A stretch of 64,000 bases of DNA from Xylophilus rhododendri (GCF_009906855.1 NZ_CP047650.1:4464001-4528000); one strand, 5' to 3'. Numbered from the stretch's first letter, positions 45,217-54,409 are shown. The notes: a model not told the origin generated them from the letters alone. Numbers and translations are program-made.

Positions 45217-46733
45217 GCGACTACATCCACATCCTGGCCAACCCGGCCTACCTGGCCAATGCCGGCATCGCCGACGTGGTGGGCCAGCGGGTGCGCGAGA
45301 TGGTGCCGGCCGAGGCCGATGCCTGGGTGGAGACCTACCGCAATGTGCTGCTGAGCGGCACGCCGATCCGCTTCGAACGCGAACTGGAGCGCACCGGCCG
45401 CTACCTGGAGCTGTCGGCCTTCCGCATCGAGCCGGTGGAGCGCCGCCAGGTGGCGGTGCTGTTCCTGGACGGCACCCAGCGCCGCCGGGCCGAGAACGCG
45501 CTGCGCGATCTCAACGACTCGCTGGAGCAGCGGGTGGCGCAGGAAGTGGCGGAACGCCTGCGCATGGAGGAAGCCCTGCGCCAGTCGCAGAAGATGGAAG
45601 CCGTGGGCCAGCTCACCGGCGGCATCGCGCACGATTTCAACAACATGCTGGCGGTGGTGATCGGCTCGCTCGACCTGCTGGACCGCCGCTTCGGCGCGAC
45701 CGACCCGCGCGCCAAACGTTATGTGGACGCCGCCCGCGACGGCGCCCGGCGCGCCGCCCAGCTCACCCAGCGGCTGCTGGCCTTCTCGCGCCAGCAGCCG
45801 CTGCGGCCGGTGCCGCTGGATGCCAACAAGCTGGTGGCCGGCATGTCGGACCTGCTGCAGCGCTCGCTGGGCGGCGCGGTGCGGCTGGAGACGGTGCTGG
45901 CCGGCGGCCTGTGGCGCACCCATGCCGATCCGAACCAGCTGGAGAACGTGATCCTGAACCTGGCGGTGAACGGCCGCGATGCGATGGACGCCCTGGCCGA
46001 AGGCGGCCGGCTCACCATCGAGACGGCCAACTGCCACCTGGACGAGCGTTACGCCGCCGAGCACCTGGGCCTGGCGCCCGGCCAGTACGTGCTGATCGCG
46101 GTGAGCGACACCGGCTCGGGCATGCCGGCCGACGTGGTGGCCAAGGCCTTCGACCCCTTCTTCACCACCAAGGAGGTGGGGCGCGGCACCGGGCTGGGGC
46201 TCAGCCAGGTCTACGGCTTCGTCAAGCAGACGGGCGGGCACGTGAAGATCTATTCCGAGCTGGGAGAGGGCACGACGGTGAAGGTCTATCTGCCGCGCCT
46301 GCTGGCCGTCCCGGTCGAGGAGTCCGAGGCCGAGCCGGTGCAGGATCTGCCGCGCGGGGATCTTCGGGAAGTCGTGCTGGTGGTGGAGGACGAGCCGGCG
46401 GTGCGGCAGTTCTCCGTCGAGGCGCTGACCGAGCTGGGCTACCGGGTGCTGGAGGCCGATGGCGCCGTCGCCGCCTGGCGGCTGCTGGATGCGCATCCGG
46501 AGATCTCGCTGCTGTTCACCGATGTGGTGATGCCGGAGATCAACGGCCGCAAGCTGGCGGACGAGGCCCTGCGGCGCAGGCCCGGCTTGCGGGTGCTCTT
46601 CACCACGGGCTATACCCGCAACGCCGTGGTCCACAACGGCGTGCTGGATGCGGGGGTGCACCTGATCGGCAAGCCCTTCACCGTCGAGGAGCTGGCCGCG
46701 CAGGTCCGGAAGGTGCTGGACCTGCCTTCCTGA
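45213..46733 (+). CDS. Hybrid histidine kinase, C-terminal kinase and receiver part (downstream of frameshift)
   Basis: From the ATG at 45213 this part has 506 residues. The remainder of a PAS domain ([20 protein letters not shown]) and a coiled coil ([20 protein letters not shown]) lead into HisKA with the phosphoryl-accepting His in [20 protein letters not shown]. The HATPase domain follows: [16 protein letters not shown] (N box), [42 protein letters not shown]-terminal receiver has [12 protein letters not shown], phospho-acceptor Asp in [14 protein letters not shown] and the Lys in LIGKPFT. The kinase core looks intact. The last 56 bp overlap the convergent LysR gene. Confidence 0.82.
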   Translation: MSDYIHILANPAYLANAGIADVVGQRVREMVPAEADAWVETYRNVLLSGTPIRFERELERTGRYLELSAFRIEPVERRQVAVLFLDGTQRRRAENALRDLNDSLEQRVAQEVAERLRMEEALRQSQKMEAVGQLTGGIAHDFNNMLAVVIGSLDLLDRRFGATDPRAKRYVDAARDGARRAAQLTQRLLAFSRQQPLRPVPLDANKLVAGMSDLLQRSLGGAVRLETVLAGGLWRTHADPNQLENVILNLAVNGRDAMDALAEGGRLTIETANCHLDERYAAEHLGLAPGQYVLIAVSDTGSGMPADVVAKAFDPFFTTKEVGRGTGLGLSQVYGFVKQTGGHVKIYSELGEGTTVKVYLPRLLAVPVEESEAEPVQDLPRGDLREVVLVVEDEPAVRQFSVEALTELGYRVLEADGAVAAWRLLDAHPEISLLFTDVVMPEINGRKLADEALRRRPGLRVLFTTGYTRNAVVHNGVLDAGVHLIGKPFTVEELAAQVRKVLDLPS

Positions 46734-47628
46734 GCGGGACGGGCTCTCCCGCCGCCAGGGCCTCCCGCCGCAGCAGGCCGATGAAGGCCCGCGCCGCCCG
46801 CCCGGGCACGACGCCTTCCTGGAACAGCACGCCCGGCGTGCGCACCGGCGTGGGGCTCTCCAGATGCACGATGCGCAGCTCGGCCAGCGCCGGCAGCGCA
46901 TGCGCCGCCACGATGGTGCCGACCGGCAGCTTGCGCACCATGCTCAGCATGGCGGCCACGGTGTTCATCTCGGCGATCACCCGCGGCTCGCATTGCGCCG
47001 AGGCGAAGCAGTCGTCCAGCAGGCGCCGGGTGGAGAAGGTGGCCGGCAGCAGCACCAGGTCCTGCTGGTGCAGCTCGATCATGCGGATGCGCTTGCGCCG
47101 CGCCAGCGCATGGCCGGCGGCCACCACCAGCACCAGCTCCTCGTTGAAGAGCGGCTCGAAGCGCAGGCCGCCCGGCGCATCGGGCTTGTAGGCGATGCCG
47201 AAATCCAGCTGGCCGGCTTCCAGCCCGCGGGCGATGGCATCGGCGGGCAGCTCCTCCACGATCACTTTCACCGTCGGATTGCGCTGCAGGAACACCGCCA
47301 CGCAGTCCGGCAGCAGCGCCAGGTTGAAGGTGTGGGTAGTGCCTATGCGCAGCACCCCGGTCATGGACCGGGCCGCGCTCTTCAACTCGGCCATGCCCTG
47401 GTCGATCTCCTGCAGCGCGCGCTGCGCATAAGCCAGGAAGGCATCGCCGGCCTCGGTCAGCACCACCCGTTTGCCGATGCGGTCGAACAGGGCCTGGCCC
47501 AGCTCGGCTTCGAGCTGGCGGATCTGGTGCGAGAGCGTCGACTGGGTGACGTGCACCTTCTCCGCCGCGCGGGTGAAGCTGAGCGCGCCGGCCACGGCGA
47601 TGAAGTAGCGCAGATGTCGAAGCTCCAT
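46678..47628 (-). CDS. LysR family regulator (CynR-like) divergent from the CoA-transferase operon
   Basis: This 316-residue LysR regulator has its HTH at residues 1-60 (MELRHLRYFIAVAGALSFTR, then HVTQSTLSHQIRQLEAELGQ), close to CynR-type regulators. The ligand-binding domain starts LRIGTTHTFNLALLPDCVAV. It is divergent from the CoA-transferase/citryl-CoA-lyase-like operon, with 123 bp between the starts and a palindrome at 47658-47672, so it probably controls that operon. The proline- and arginine-rich tail is longer than usual and overlaps the kinase gene end. Confidence 0.88.
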   Translation of the reverse strand: MELRHLRYFIAVAGALSFTRAAEKVHVTQSTLSHQIRQLEAELGQALFDRIGKRVVLTEAGDAFLAYAQRALQEIDQGMAELKSAARSMTGVLRIGTTHTFNLALLPDCVAVFLQRNPTVKVIVEELPADAIARGLEAGQLDFGIAYKPDAPGGLRFEPLFNEELVLVVAAGHALARRKRIRMIELHQQDLVLLPATFSTRRLLDDCFASAQCEPRVIAEMNTVAAMLSMVRKLPVGTIVAAHALPALAELRIVHLESPTPVRTPGVLFQEGVVPGRAARAFIGLLRREALAAGEPVPLRKAGPAPSGPARPAPRR

Positions 47629-47657
47629 GGGTGTTCCTCGCCTCCTATCGATGGCAT

Positions 47658-47672
47658 CACTGATGTGCAGTG
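47658..47672. promoter_or_regulatory. Palindrome, candidate LysR operator
   Basis: CACTGATGTGCAGTG is a perfect 5-5-5 inverted repeat in the divergent region between the CynR-like regulator (start 47628) and the CoA-transferase (start 47752). Its function is inferred from position. Confidence 0.45.
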
Positions 47673-47751
47673 GAATTCATCATTTTGACCTTCGCTTGCG
47701 CCCCCCTAAGCTCCGCTCCCATCGCAACGGAGACACACAAGGAGGGGCAGC

Positions 47752-48903
47752 GTGACCCACAAGGTACTGGCGGGCATCACCATCATCGAGCAAGGCACCT
47801 TCATCACCGGACCGGCCGCCGGCATGCTGCTGGCCGACCTGGGCGCCGACGTGATCAAGGTGGAGCAGCCGGGCGCGGGCGATCCCTTCCGCGCCTTCCA
47901 GGGCGGGCTCTACAGCCCGCATTTCCAGACCTACAACCGCAACAAGCGCAGCCTCACGCTCGATGCCAAGAACGCCGATGACGCCAAGGTCTTCGATGAG
48001 CTGATCGCCGGGGCGGACGTCTACATCCAGAACTTCCGCCCCGGCGCCGCCGAGCGCCTGGGCGCGGGCGAGAGCCGGCTGCGCTCGCTGAACCCGCGCC
48101 TCGTCTACTGCGCCATCAGCGGTTTCGGCCAGACCGGGCCGGCCGCCGGCCGGCCGGCCTACGACACGGTGGCCCAGGCCGCCAGCGGTTTCCTGAACCT
48201 GCTGGTGAACCCGGCCAACCCGCGGGTGGTGGGCCCGGCCATCGCCGATGCGCTCACCGGCTTCTATGCCGCCTACGGCATCCTGGGCGCGCTGGTGGAG
48301 CGCGGCCGCACGGGTGTCGGCCGCAAGGTGGAGGTGTCGATGCTGGAGGCCATGTGCCACTTCAACCTCGATGCCTTCACCCACTACTTCGCCGAGGGCG
48401 AGGTGATGGGCCCGTACAGCCGGCCCAGCGTCTCGCAGTCCTACACCCTGCGCTGCCGCGACGACAAATGGGTGGCGCTGCACATGTCCTCGCCGGAGAA
48501 GTTCTGGCAGGGCCTGGCGCGCGCCATCGAGCGGCCCGCACTCTTCCAGGACCCGCGCTTCGCCGACCGCAACGCCCGCATCGCCCACCAGGAAGAGCTG
48601 ATCGTGCTGCTGTCCGACCTGTTCCGCGCCCGCGACCGGGCCGACTGGTGCGAACGCCTGCAGGCCGAGGACGTGCCCCATGCGCCGATGTACGACACCA
48701 GCGAGGCCCTGGAAGACCCGCAGGCCAAACACATGGAAATCGAGATCGAGGGCCATCACCCCGAAATCGGCCGCTGGCGCACCGTGCGTTCGCCGGTCAG
48801 CTTCGATGGCGTGCGCGACCGCCAGGTGACGCCGCCGCCCACCCTGGGCGAACACGATGCCGAGATCCGCGCGGCGCTCGCCGCCCGCCGCCAGCCCGCC
48901 TGA
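47752..48903 (+). CDS. CaiB/BaiF (class III) CoA-transferase
   Basis: This 383-residue enzyme transfers CoA to a carboxylic acid. It opens LAGITIIEQGTFITGPAAGM and has LLADLGADVIKVEQPGAGDP, NRNKRSLTLDAKNADDAKVF (the CoA-binding stretch) and RPAYDTVAQAASGFLNLLVN. In this family the catalytic Asp corresponds to the D of AYDTV, here near residue 138. The GTG start at 47752 is supported by AGGAGGGG 6 nt upstream. It begins an operon with the citryl-CoA lyase-like gene 36 bp downstream and a Bug receptor. That suggests activation of a citrate-like acid to its CoA ester for cleavage. Confidence 0.88.
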   Translation: MTHKVLAGITIIEQGTFITGPAAGMLLADLGADVIKVEQPGAGDPFRAFQGGLYSPHFQTYNRNKRSLTLDAKNADDAKVFDELIAGADVYIQNFRPGAAERLGAGESRLRSLNPRLVYCAISGFGQTGPAAGRPAYDTVAQAASGFLNLLVNPANPRVVGPAIADALTGFYAAYGILGALVERGRTGVGRKVEVSMLEAMCHFNLDAFTHYFAEGEVMGPYSRPSVSQSYTLRCRDDKWVALHMSSPEKFWQGLARAIERPALFQDPRFADRNARIAHQEELIVLLSDLFRARDRADWCERLQAEDVPHAPMYDTSEALEDPQAKHMEIEIEGHHPEIGRWRTVRSPVSFDGVRDRQVTPPPTLGEHDAEIRAALAARRQPA

Positions 48904-48939
48904 AGAAACCGCATCCCCCAGAAAAGAAAGAGACAGCAC

Positions 48940-49731
48940 ATGAAGATCGGCAAGGCCACCGTTCCCCACACCGCCATCAGCACCTCGGACGAACACCGCA
49001 TCGTGGTGCGCGGCGAAGACCTGAGCCGCGACCTGATCGGCAAGATCTCCTTCACCGATTACTTCCACCTGCTGGTCACCGGCCGCCGGCCGGACGCCGC
49101 CGCCACAGCGGTGCTCGACGCCACCCTGGTGGCCATCGCCGAACACGGCCTGGTGCCCAGCGTGCAGGCCAGCCGCATGACCCTGGCGGCCGCGCCCGAT
49201 GCCCTGCAGGGCGCGGTGGCGGCCGGCATCCTGGGCTGCGGCTCGGTGATCCTGGGCGCATCGGAGACGGCAGGCCGGCTGTTCGTGGAGGTCGAGCAGA
49301 AGGCCCGCGACGAGGCCCTGTCGATCGACGACGCGGCGCTCGCCGTGCTGCAGCAATACCGCGCCGACCGCCGCGCCATCCCCGGCTACGGTCATCCGCT
49401 GCACAAGGAGCGCGATGCCCGGGTGGACGCGCTGTTCCAGGTGGCACGGGAGCAGGGCGGCGGCACCGGCTATATCGACATCGCCGAGGCGGTGGAACGC
49501 CAGCTGCCCTCGGTGCTGGGCAAGGACCTGCGGCTCAATGTCTCGGCCGCGATCCCGGCCGTGCTGCTGGGCATCGGCTTCCCGCTGGGCGCCCTGAAGG
49601 GCGTGCCCATCCTGGCGCGCACGGCGGGGTTGATCGCACACCTGAACGAGGAGCTGGAGCAGACCATAGGCTTTGCGCTGTCCTATCAAGCCACCCGCGA
49701 GGTGCGATACGACGGCGCGATGCCAGCCTAG
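48940..49731 (+). CDS. Citryl-CoA lyase-like protein (short citrate-synthase-fold)
   Basis: This 263-residue protein has the fold of citryl-CoA lyase, i.e. the C-terminal citrate-synthase-like part of ATP-citrate lyase. Such proteins cleave citryl-CoA or a similar hydroxyacyl-CoA to acetyl-CoA and an oxoacid. Visible landmarks are FTDYFHLLVTGRRPDA, IAEHGLVPSVQASRM with the first catalytic-type His (H69), and IPGYGHPLHKERDARVDALF with the second (H152). In LRLNVSAAIPAVLL, however, Ser202 falls where citrate synthase and ATP-citrate lyase have the catalytic Asp (NVD). It lies behind a CoA-transferase and before a TctC receptor in one operon. Either the family uses a different residue or the reaction differs. 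Confidence 0.8.
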   Translation: MKIGKATVPHTAISTSDEHRIVVRGEDLSRDLIGKISFTDYFHLLVTGRRPDAAATAVLDATLVAIAEHGLVPSVQASRMTLAAAPDALQGAVAAGILGCGSVILGASETAGRLFVEVEQKARDEALSIDDAALAVLQQYRADRRAIPGYGHPLHKERDARVDALFQVAREQGGGTGYIDIAEAVERQLPSVLGKDLRLNVSAAIPAVLLGIGFPLGALKGVPILARTAGLIAHLNEELEQTIGFALSYQATREVRYDGAMPA

Positions 49732-49771
49732 ACAAAGAATCGACAGCGACAACAAGACGAGGAGACAAGAC

Positions 49772-50761
49772 ATGAAGAACCAGAACCCGAAGCGCCGCCT
49801 GGCGCTGCTTTCGGCCGTGGCCGCCTGCCTGGCGAGCGGCCTTCCCGCCATGGCGCAGACCAGCGCCTTTCCCACCCGGCCGATCCGGCTGATCGTGCCC
49901 TTCGGCCCCGGCACCTCCACCGACACCGTGACCCGGGTGGTCGCCGACGCCATGGGCCGCAGCCTGGGCCAGCCGCTGGTCGTGGAGAACCGCGCCGGCG
50001 GCGGCGGCACCATCGGCACCGACCTGGCCGCGCGCGCCCCGGCCGACGGCTACACCCTGGTGATGGGCACGGTGGGCACCCATGCCATCAACAAGACGCT
50101 CTACCGCAAGCTGAGCTACGACCCGATCAAGGACTTCGCGCCCATCGCCCTGGTCGGCCAGACTCCCACCCTGCTGGTGGTGGGTGCCGGCTCGCCGCTG
50201 CAGTCGCTACAGGACCTGGCGGCGGCCGCGAAGAAGGCGCCGGGGCTGGGTTTCGCCTCCGCCGGCAGCGGCACCTCGGGCCATCTGGCGGGCGAGCTGC
50301 TCAAGCAGAAGCTCGGCGGCGAGATGGTGCATGTGCCCTACAAGGAGGGCGGCCTGGCGCTGTCGGACGTGATGTCCGGCCAGGTCGATTTCATGTTCTA
50401 CCACCCGGCCGCCGTGCTGCCGCAGATCAAGGCCGGCAAGCTGCGGGCGCTCGGCGCATCGGGCGCGCAGCGCAGCGCCGCGGCGCCCAATGTGCCGACG
50501 GTGGCCGAGCAGGTCGGCGGCGGTTTCGACCTGGTCGCCTGGTTCATGCTGTATGCGCCCTCGGGCACACCGGCGCCGGTGCTGGCGCGGCTGCGCGAGG
50601 CCGGGGCCAGGGCGCTGGCCGACGCCGATGTGCAGGCCAAGCTGCAAGGCCAGGGCGTGGAGAAGGGCGAGGTGCCCGCCAGGGACCTGGCCGCCTTCTC
50701 GCAGCGCGAGGTGGCCAAGTGGGCCGAGCTGGTGAAGGTCTCCGGCGCACAGGTCGATTGA
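49772..50761 (+). CDS. Bug/TctC family periplasmic solute-binding protein
   Basis: This 329-residue periplasmic receptor for an organic acid has a signal peptide (LALLSAVAACLASGLPAMAQ, cleavage near residue 29). It then reads FPTRPIRLIVPFGPGTSTDT, GQPLVVENRAGGGGTIGTDL and VPYKEGGLALSDVMSGQVDF, the Bug ligand-binding features. The ATG at 49772 is preceded by GAGGAGA. It is the third gene of the CoA-transferase operon and probably recognises the acid that the two enzymes process. No TctAB genes are adjacent. Confidence 0.9.
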   Translation: MKNQNPKRRLALLSAVAACLASGLPAMAQTSAFPTRPIRLIVPFGPGTSTDTVTRVVADAMGRSLGQPLVVENRAGGGGTIGTDLAARAPADGYTLVMGTVGTHAINKTLYRKLSYDPIKDFAPIALVGQTPTLLVVGAGSPLQSLQDLAAAAKKAPGLGFASAGSGTSGHLAGELLKQKLGGEMVHVPYKEGGLALSDVMSGQVDFMFYHPAAVLPQIKAGKLRALGASGAQRSAAAPNVPTVAEQVGGGFDLVAWFMLYAPSGTPAPVLARLREAGARALADADVQAKLQGQGVEKGEVPARDLAAFSQREVAKWAELVKVSGAQVD

Positions 50762-50772
50762 AGGGGCATGGC

Positions 50773-51705
50773 ATGACCACCGGACACGGTCCCCGTCGGC
50801 GGCAATTGCTCCAGGTCCTGGCCGGCGCCGCCGCGCTGCCCTGGCTGGCCAGCGGCTGCGCCACCCAGGGCGGCGGCGGTGTGCTGCGCCAGCGCACCGT
50901 CACCTCGTCGGCCAGCGACCAGGTGCCGCTGGCCGTCTTCGAAAGCGGCAACCCGCGCGGCCGGCCAGTGATCTTCATCCACGGCTTCGCGCAAAGCCAC
51001 GAGAGCTGGATGCGCCAGCTCCAGGCGCCCGAGCTGCAGGGCGAGCTGCGCCTGATCGCCTTCGACCTGCGCGGCCATGGCGATTCGGGCAAGCCGCTGG
51101 CCAAGGAGGCCTACCACGACCCGCGGAAATGGGCGCAGGACCTGCAGTCGGTGATCCAGGCCAGCGGCGCGGCCAAGCCGACCCTGGTCGCCTGGTCCTA
51201 CGGCGGCCGGGTGCTCAACGACTATCTCTCGGTCTTCGGCGACGGCGATGTCGGCGCGCTCGACTACGTGGCCGCCACCTCCACCGGCCAGCCCTTCGGC
51301 CAGGGTAGCGCCGCGCGGCTGATGGGGCCGATGCTGTCCGACGACGCCGCGCTGGTGCCGCAGGCCGATGCCGCCTTCCTGCGCGCCTGCTTCGAGAAGC
51401 AGCCCGGCGATGCCGACTTCGAAGCCATGCGCCGCTTCAATGCGCAGTGCCCGGTGGCCGTGCGCAAGCTGCTGGCCGGCCGGCCCGCCAACTACGACGA
51501 CACCCTGCGCCGCCTCAAGGTGCCGGTGCTGGTCACCCACGGCGACCGGGACCGCATCTCGGCCGTGGCCATGAGCGAATACACCGTCTCCCTGGTGCCC
51601 CAGGCCCGGCTGTCGCTCTATCCCGGCATCGGCCACAGCAGCTTCCACGAAGACCCGGCGCGCTTCAACGCGGAGCTGCTGGCCCTGGCAAGGCAGAGCG
51701 GGTGA
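50773..51705 (+). CDS. Alpha/beta hydrolase, probable lipoprotein
   Basis: This 310-residue hydrolase has an exported N-terminus: RRRQLLQVLAGAAALPWL, then LASGC, a good lipobox with Cys near residue 28. The twin arginines make Tat export possible. The fold shows VIFIHGFAQSHESW (oxyanion hole), AFDLRGHGDSG, the nucleophile elbow AWSYGG with its Ser, LVTHGDRDRIS carrying the acid and GIGHSSFHED carrying the His. All catalytic residues are present. It is 11 bp after the TctC gene, so it may belong to the same operon, perhaps releasing the acid from an ester. The substrate is unknown. Confidence 0.85.
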   Translation: MTTGHGPRRRQLLQVLAGAAALPWLASGCATQGGGGVLRQRTVTSSASDQVPLAVFESGNPRGRPVIFIHGFAQSHESWMRQLQAPELQGELRLIAFDLRGHGDSGKPLAKEAYHDPRKWAQDLQSVIQASGAAKPTLVAWSYGGRVLNDYLSVFGDGDVGALDYVAATSTGQPFGQGSAARLMGPMLSDDAALVPQADAAFLRACFEKQPGDADFEAMRRFNAQCPVAVRKLLAGRPANYDDTLRRLKVPVLVTHGDRDRISAVAMSEYTVSLVPQARLSLYPGIGHSSFHEDPARFNAELLALARQSG

Positions 51706-51720
51706 GCCGGGCATTTCATT

Positions 51721-51739
51721 GCAATTGGTAACCAATTGC
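51721..51739. promoter_or_regulatory. Perfect 9-1-9 palindrome (GntR/FadR-type operator look)
   Basis: GCAATTGGTAACCAATTGC is fully self-complementary and contains TTGGT and ACCAA half-sites, as seen in operators of FadR-subfamily GntR regulators. It lies 15 bp after the hydrolase stop and 150 bp before the diguanylate cyclase start. There is no GntR gene in the window, and no T-tract that would make it a terminator. Confidence 0.55.
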
Positions 51740-51888
51740 CGTAAGGTCCCGGCACAGAGACAGTCAGATCCGATCTTTTGCCGACCTTTGCGATGACCCA
51801 GGCTTCGAAGCACCGTATCCGCCCGAGAGGTTTTTTCACTGTCGCCGAAAACGCCGTGCCCGGCGGCCAGCCGCCGCGCGCCTAGGCC

Positions 51889-52881
51889 ATGGCCATGTCG
51901 CAGCGGGACCGGGACCGGGAGCGCCTGGAGCTGGCCCTGGATGCGGCCGGGCTCGACCTGTGGGAGAACAACCTGGTCACCGGCGAGGTGATCCAGCACG
52001 CCGCCCGCACCTTCCGTGAACTGGGCTATCCCGACGAGGAGGTGCCGCAGCTGGTGGCCAACTCCCTCGACCTGGTGCACGAGGATGACCGCGACCGGCT
52101 GGGCACCGCGCTCGGCGAACTGCTCGCGGGCAGCACGGCCGACTACCGCTGCGAATTCCGCCTGCGCGCCCGCACCGGCGACTGGGTCTGGTATGCCAAC
52201 CACGGCCGGGTGATGGAAGGCGAGGGCGGCCGGCCCGGCGAGCGTTTCGTCGGCGTCACCTTCAACATCGACGAGCGCAAGCGCCGCGAGACCGAGCTGG
52301 CCGACATCTACCGCCAGCTCGAAGAACAGAACCAGCAGCTGCACCGGCTGATCGCCTCGCTGGAGCTGCTGGCCGCCACCGATGCCCTGACCGGCCTGGC
52401 CAACCGCCGCACGCTCATGGAAAGCTCCGCCCGCGAATGCAAGCGCGCCGAGCGCTACGGCCATGCCCTGGCCATGCTGCTGGTGGACATCGACCGCTTC
52501 AAGGACATCAACGACCGCTGGGGCCACCTGGTCGGCGACCATGTGATCTGCGCGGCGGCCGAGCTGTGCCGCCAGGGCATCCGCCAGGGCGTGGACATCG
52601 CCGCGCGCCTGGGCGGCGAGGAGTTCGTGCTGCTGCTGCCCGAGACCGACGGCCGTGGCGCCATGGCCCTGGCCGACAAGCTGCGCCTGGCCATGGCCGG
52701 CCACTGCGTGGCCGACGGCGACGGCCAGCCGGTGCCCTTCACCGTCAGCATCGGCGTGGCCTCCTTCGAGCCGGGACTGAGCCACATGCAGCTGCTGCAC
52801 CATGCCGACAAGGCGCTCTACCGCGCCAAGCACCAGGGCCGCAACCGCGTGCACCGGTTCGAGGACGTGGCGGCCGGCTAG
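51889..52881 (+). CDS. PAS domain diguanylate cyclase
   Basis: The product makes cyclic di-GMP from two GTP. The 330 residues contain a PAS domain at about 12-135 (LELALDAAGLDLWENNLVTG, EFRLRARTGDWVWYANHGRV). A short coiled coil (DIYRQLEEQNQQLHRLIASL) and a GGDEF domain with the signal helix DALTGLANRR follow. The metal Asp is in LLVDIDRFKDIND and the active-site loop is ARLGGEEFVLLLP. The RxxD inhibitory site is absent: the position reads QGVD just before the loop, so product inhibition at that site is unlikely. There is no EAL domain. An ATG two codons downstream is an equally good start. Confidence 0.92.
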   Translation: MAMSQRDRDRERLELALDAAGLDLWENNLVTGEVIQHAARTFRELGYPDEEVPQLVANSLDLVHEDDRDRLGTALGELLAGSTADYRCEFRLRARTGDWVWYANHGRVMEGEGGRPGERFVGVTFNIDERKRRETELADIYRQLEEQNQQLHRLIASLELLAATDALTGLANRRTLMESSARECKRAERYGHALAMLLVDIDRFKDINDRWGHLVGDHVICAAAELCRQGIRQGVDIAARLGGEEFVLLLPETDGRGAMALADKLRLAMAGHCVADGDGQPVPFTVSIGVASFEPGLSHMQLLHHADKALYRAKHQGRNRVHRFEDVAAG

Positions 52882-52943
52882 CCCACTGACAGACGGAGGG
52901 TGAGCGGCACCTACGCGGCAGCGCCGGGCCGGGACTTAAGGTC

Positions 52944-54215
52944 GTGCAAAACGACGATAACAAGGCCCGATCCGTGACCCACCATGCCCGCTCGCTCCCT
53001 CCCGCGCCCGACCTGCGCCAGCCCGTCCTGCTGAAGGCCAAGAACCTCAAGATGGCCACTTCCGCCCACGCCTATGTGCGGGGCAACACCCTCAAGTTCT
53101 ACGAGTGGCTGGACAGCGCCGGCACCACCCTGCCGGAAGGTCCCTCGATCTGGATCTGCGGCGACTGCCATGTCGGCAACCTCGGGCCCATCGCCAACGC
53201 CAGGGGCAAGGCCAAGATCCAGGTGCGCGATTTCGACCAGACCGTCATCGGCAACCCGGCCCATGACCTCGTGCGCCTGGCGCTGTCGCTGTCCATGGCC
53301 GCGCGCAGTTCGGACCTGCCCGGCGTGGTCACCGCCCGCATGGTCGAGCAGATCGCCGAAGGCTACGAATCCGCCTTCGACCCGGCCGACGAACTGCAGG
53401 AACACACCCGCCCCGATGCCGTGCAGGTGGCCTTGAAGAGCGCCCAGCAGCGCACCTGGCGCCACCTGGCCGAGGAACGCACCCAGGGCAAGACCGTGGC
53501 GATACCGCTGGGCAAACGCTTCTGGCCGGTGTCCGGCAAGGAGCGCAAGGCCATCCGCGAACTGTTCGACGACGAGGTGGTCAGCGCGCTGGTGGCCCGG
53601 CTGAAGAACCGCGACAGCGATGCCAAGGTGCAGTTCCTGGACGTGGCGTACTGGATGAAGGGCTGCAGCTCGCTGGGCAACCTGCGCTACGCGGTGCTGC
53701 TGGACGTGGGCGGCCAGGCCTCCACCGGCCAGGACATCTGCCTGATCGACGTGAAGGAGGCCATCAAGGCCGCCGCGCCGCGCGCCGCATCGGCCGGGCA
53801 GCCGCGCGACAACGGCCTGCGGGTGATGGACGGCGCCCAGCGCATGTCGCCCAACCTCGGCGGCCGCATGGCCGCGGCCCATGTGCTGGGCCGTGCGGTG
53901 GTGCTGCGCGAGCTGCTGCCGCAGGACCTGAAGCTGGAGTTCGAACGGGTCGACCAGCGCGAGGCCATGCGCGCCGCCCGTTTCCTGGCCCATGTGGTCG
54001 GCCGCGCCCATGCCCGGCAGATGAACGAGGCCGAACGCCAGCGCTGGAGGACCGAGCTGGGACGCGGGCGCAGGAGCAGCCTGGACGCGCCGGCCTGGCT
54101 GTGGAACAGCACGGTGGACCTGATCGCCCTGCACGAACGCGCCTACCTGGATCACTGCCGCCGTTACGCGATGGAGACACTCGCGGTGGGCGATGTCGAG
54201 GCCCTGCTGAACTGA
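52944..54215 (+). CDS. DUF2252 family protein
   Basis: This 423-residue protein of the DUF2252 family has a fold related to protein-kinase-like phosphotransferases. Family landmarks are KMATSAHAYVRGNTLKFYEW, WICGDCHVGNLGPIANARGK (the His/Asn pair of a kinase-like loop), QVRDFDQTVIGNPAHDLVRL (metal-binding Asp) and VVGRAHARQMN toward the C-terminus. It starts at a GTG at 52944. It is 62 bp after the cyclase gene and may be co-transcribed. The substrate and role are unknown; the kinase relationship is from general knowledge of the family. Confidence 0.82.
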   Translation: MQNDDNKARSVTHHARSLPPAPDLRQPVLLKAKNLKMATSAHAYVRGNTLKFYEWLDSAGTTLPEGPSIWICGDCHVGNLGPIANARGKAKIQVRDFDQTVIGNPAHDLVRLALSLSMAARSSDLPGVVTARMVEQIAEGYESAFDPADELQEHTRPDAVQVALKSAQQRTWRHLAEERTQGKTVAIPLGKRFWPVSGKERKAIRELFDDEVVSALVARLKNRDSDAKVQFLDVAYWMKGCSSLGNLRYAVLLDVGGQASTGQDICLIDVKEAIKAAAPRAASAGQPRDNGLRVMDGAQRMSPNLGGRMAAAHVLGRAVVLRELLPQDLKLEFERVDQREAMRAARFLAHVVGRAHARQMNEAERQRWRTELGRGRRSSLDAPAWLWNSTVDLIALHERAYLDHCRRYAMETLAVGDVEALLN

Positions 54216-54409
54216 CGCGGGCCGGGGACCATGAATAGCGCGGACCTATCGCCGCGATTGTCACAATAGATACACGGATCCGGGACAAACTTTTGACAGT
54301 GTGTCCTGCGTGCGTAGTGCTTGTATGCCGAGCTTGAACGCCGGGCGCGCCTAGCGCCCGTGCGTCCGCTTCGAGACGAGGGGCTGTCTTTTCCCAGGAA
54401 CCCGTCCCC

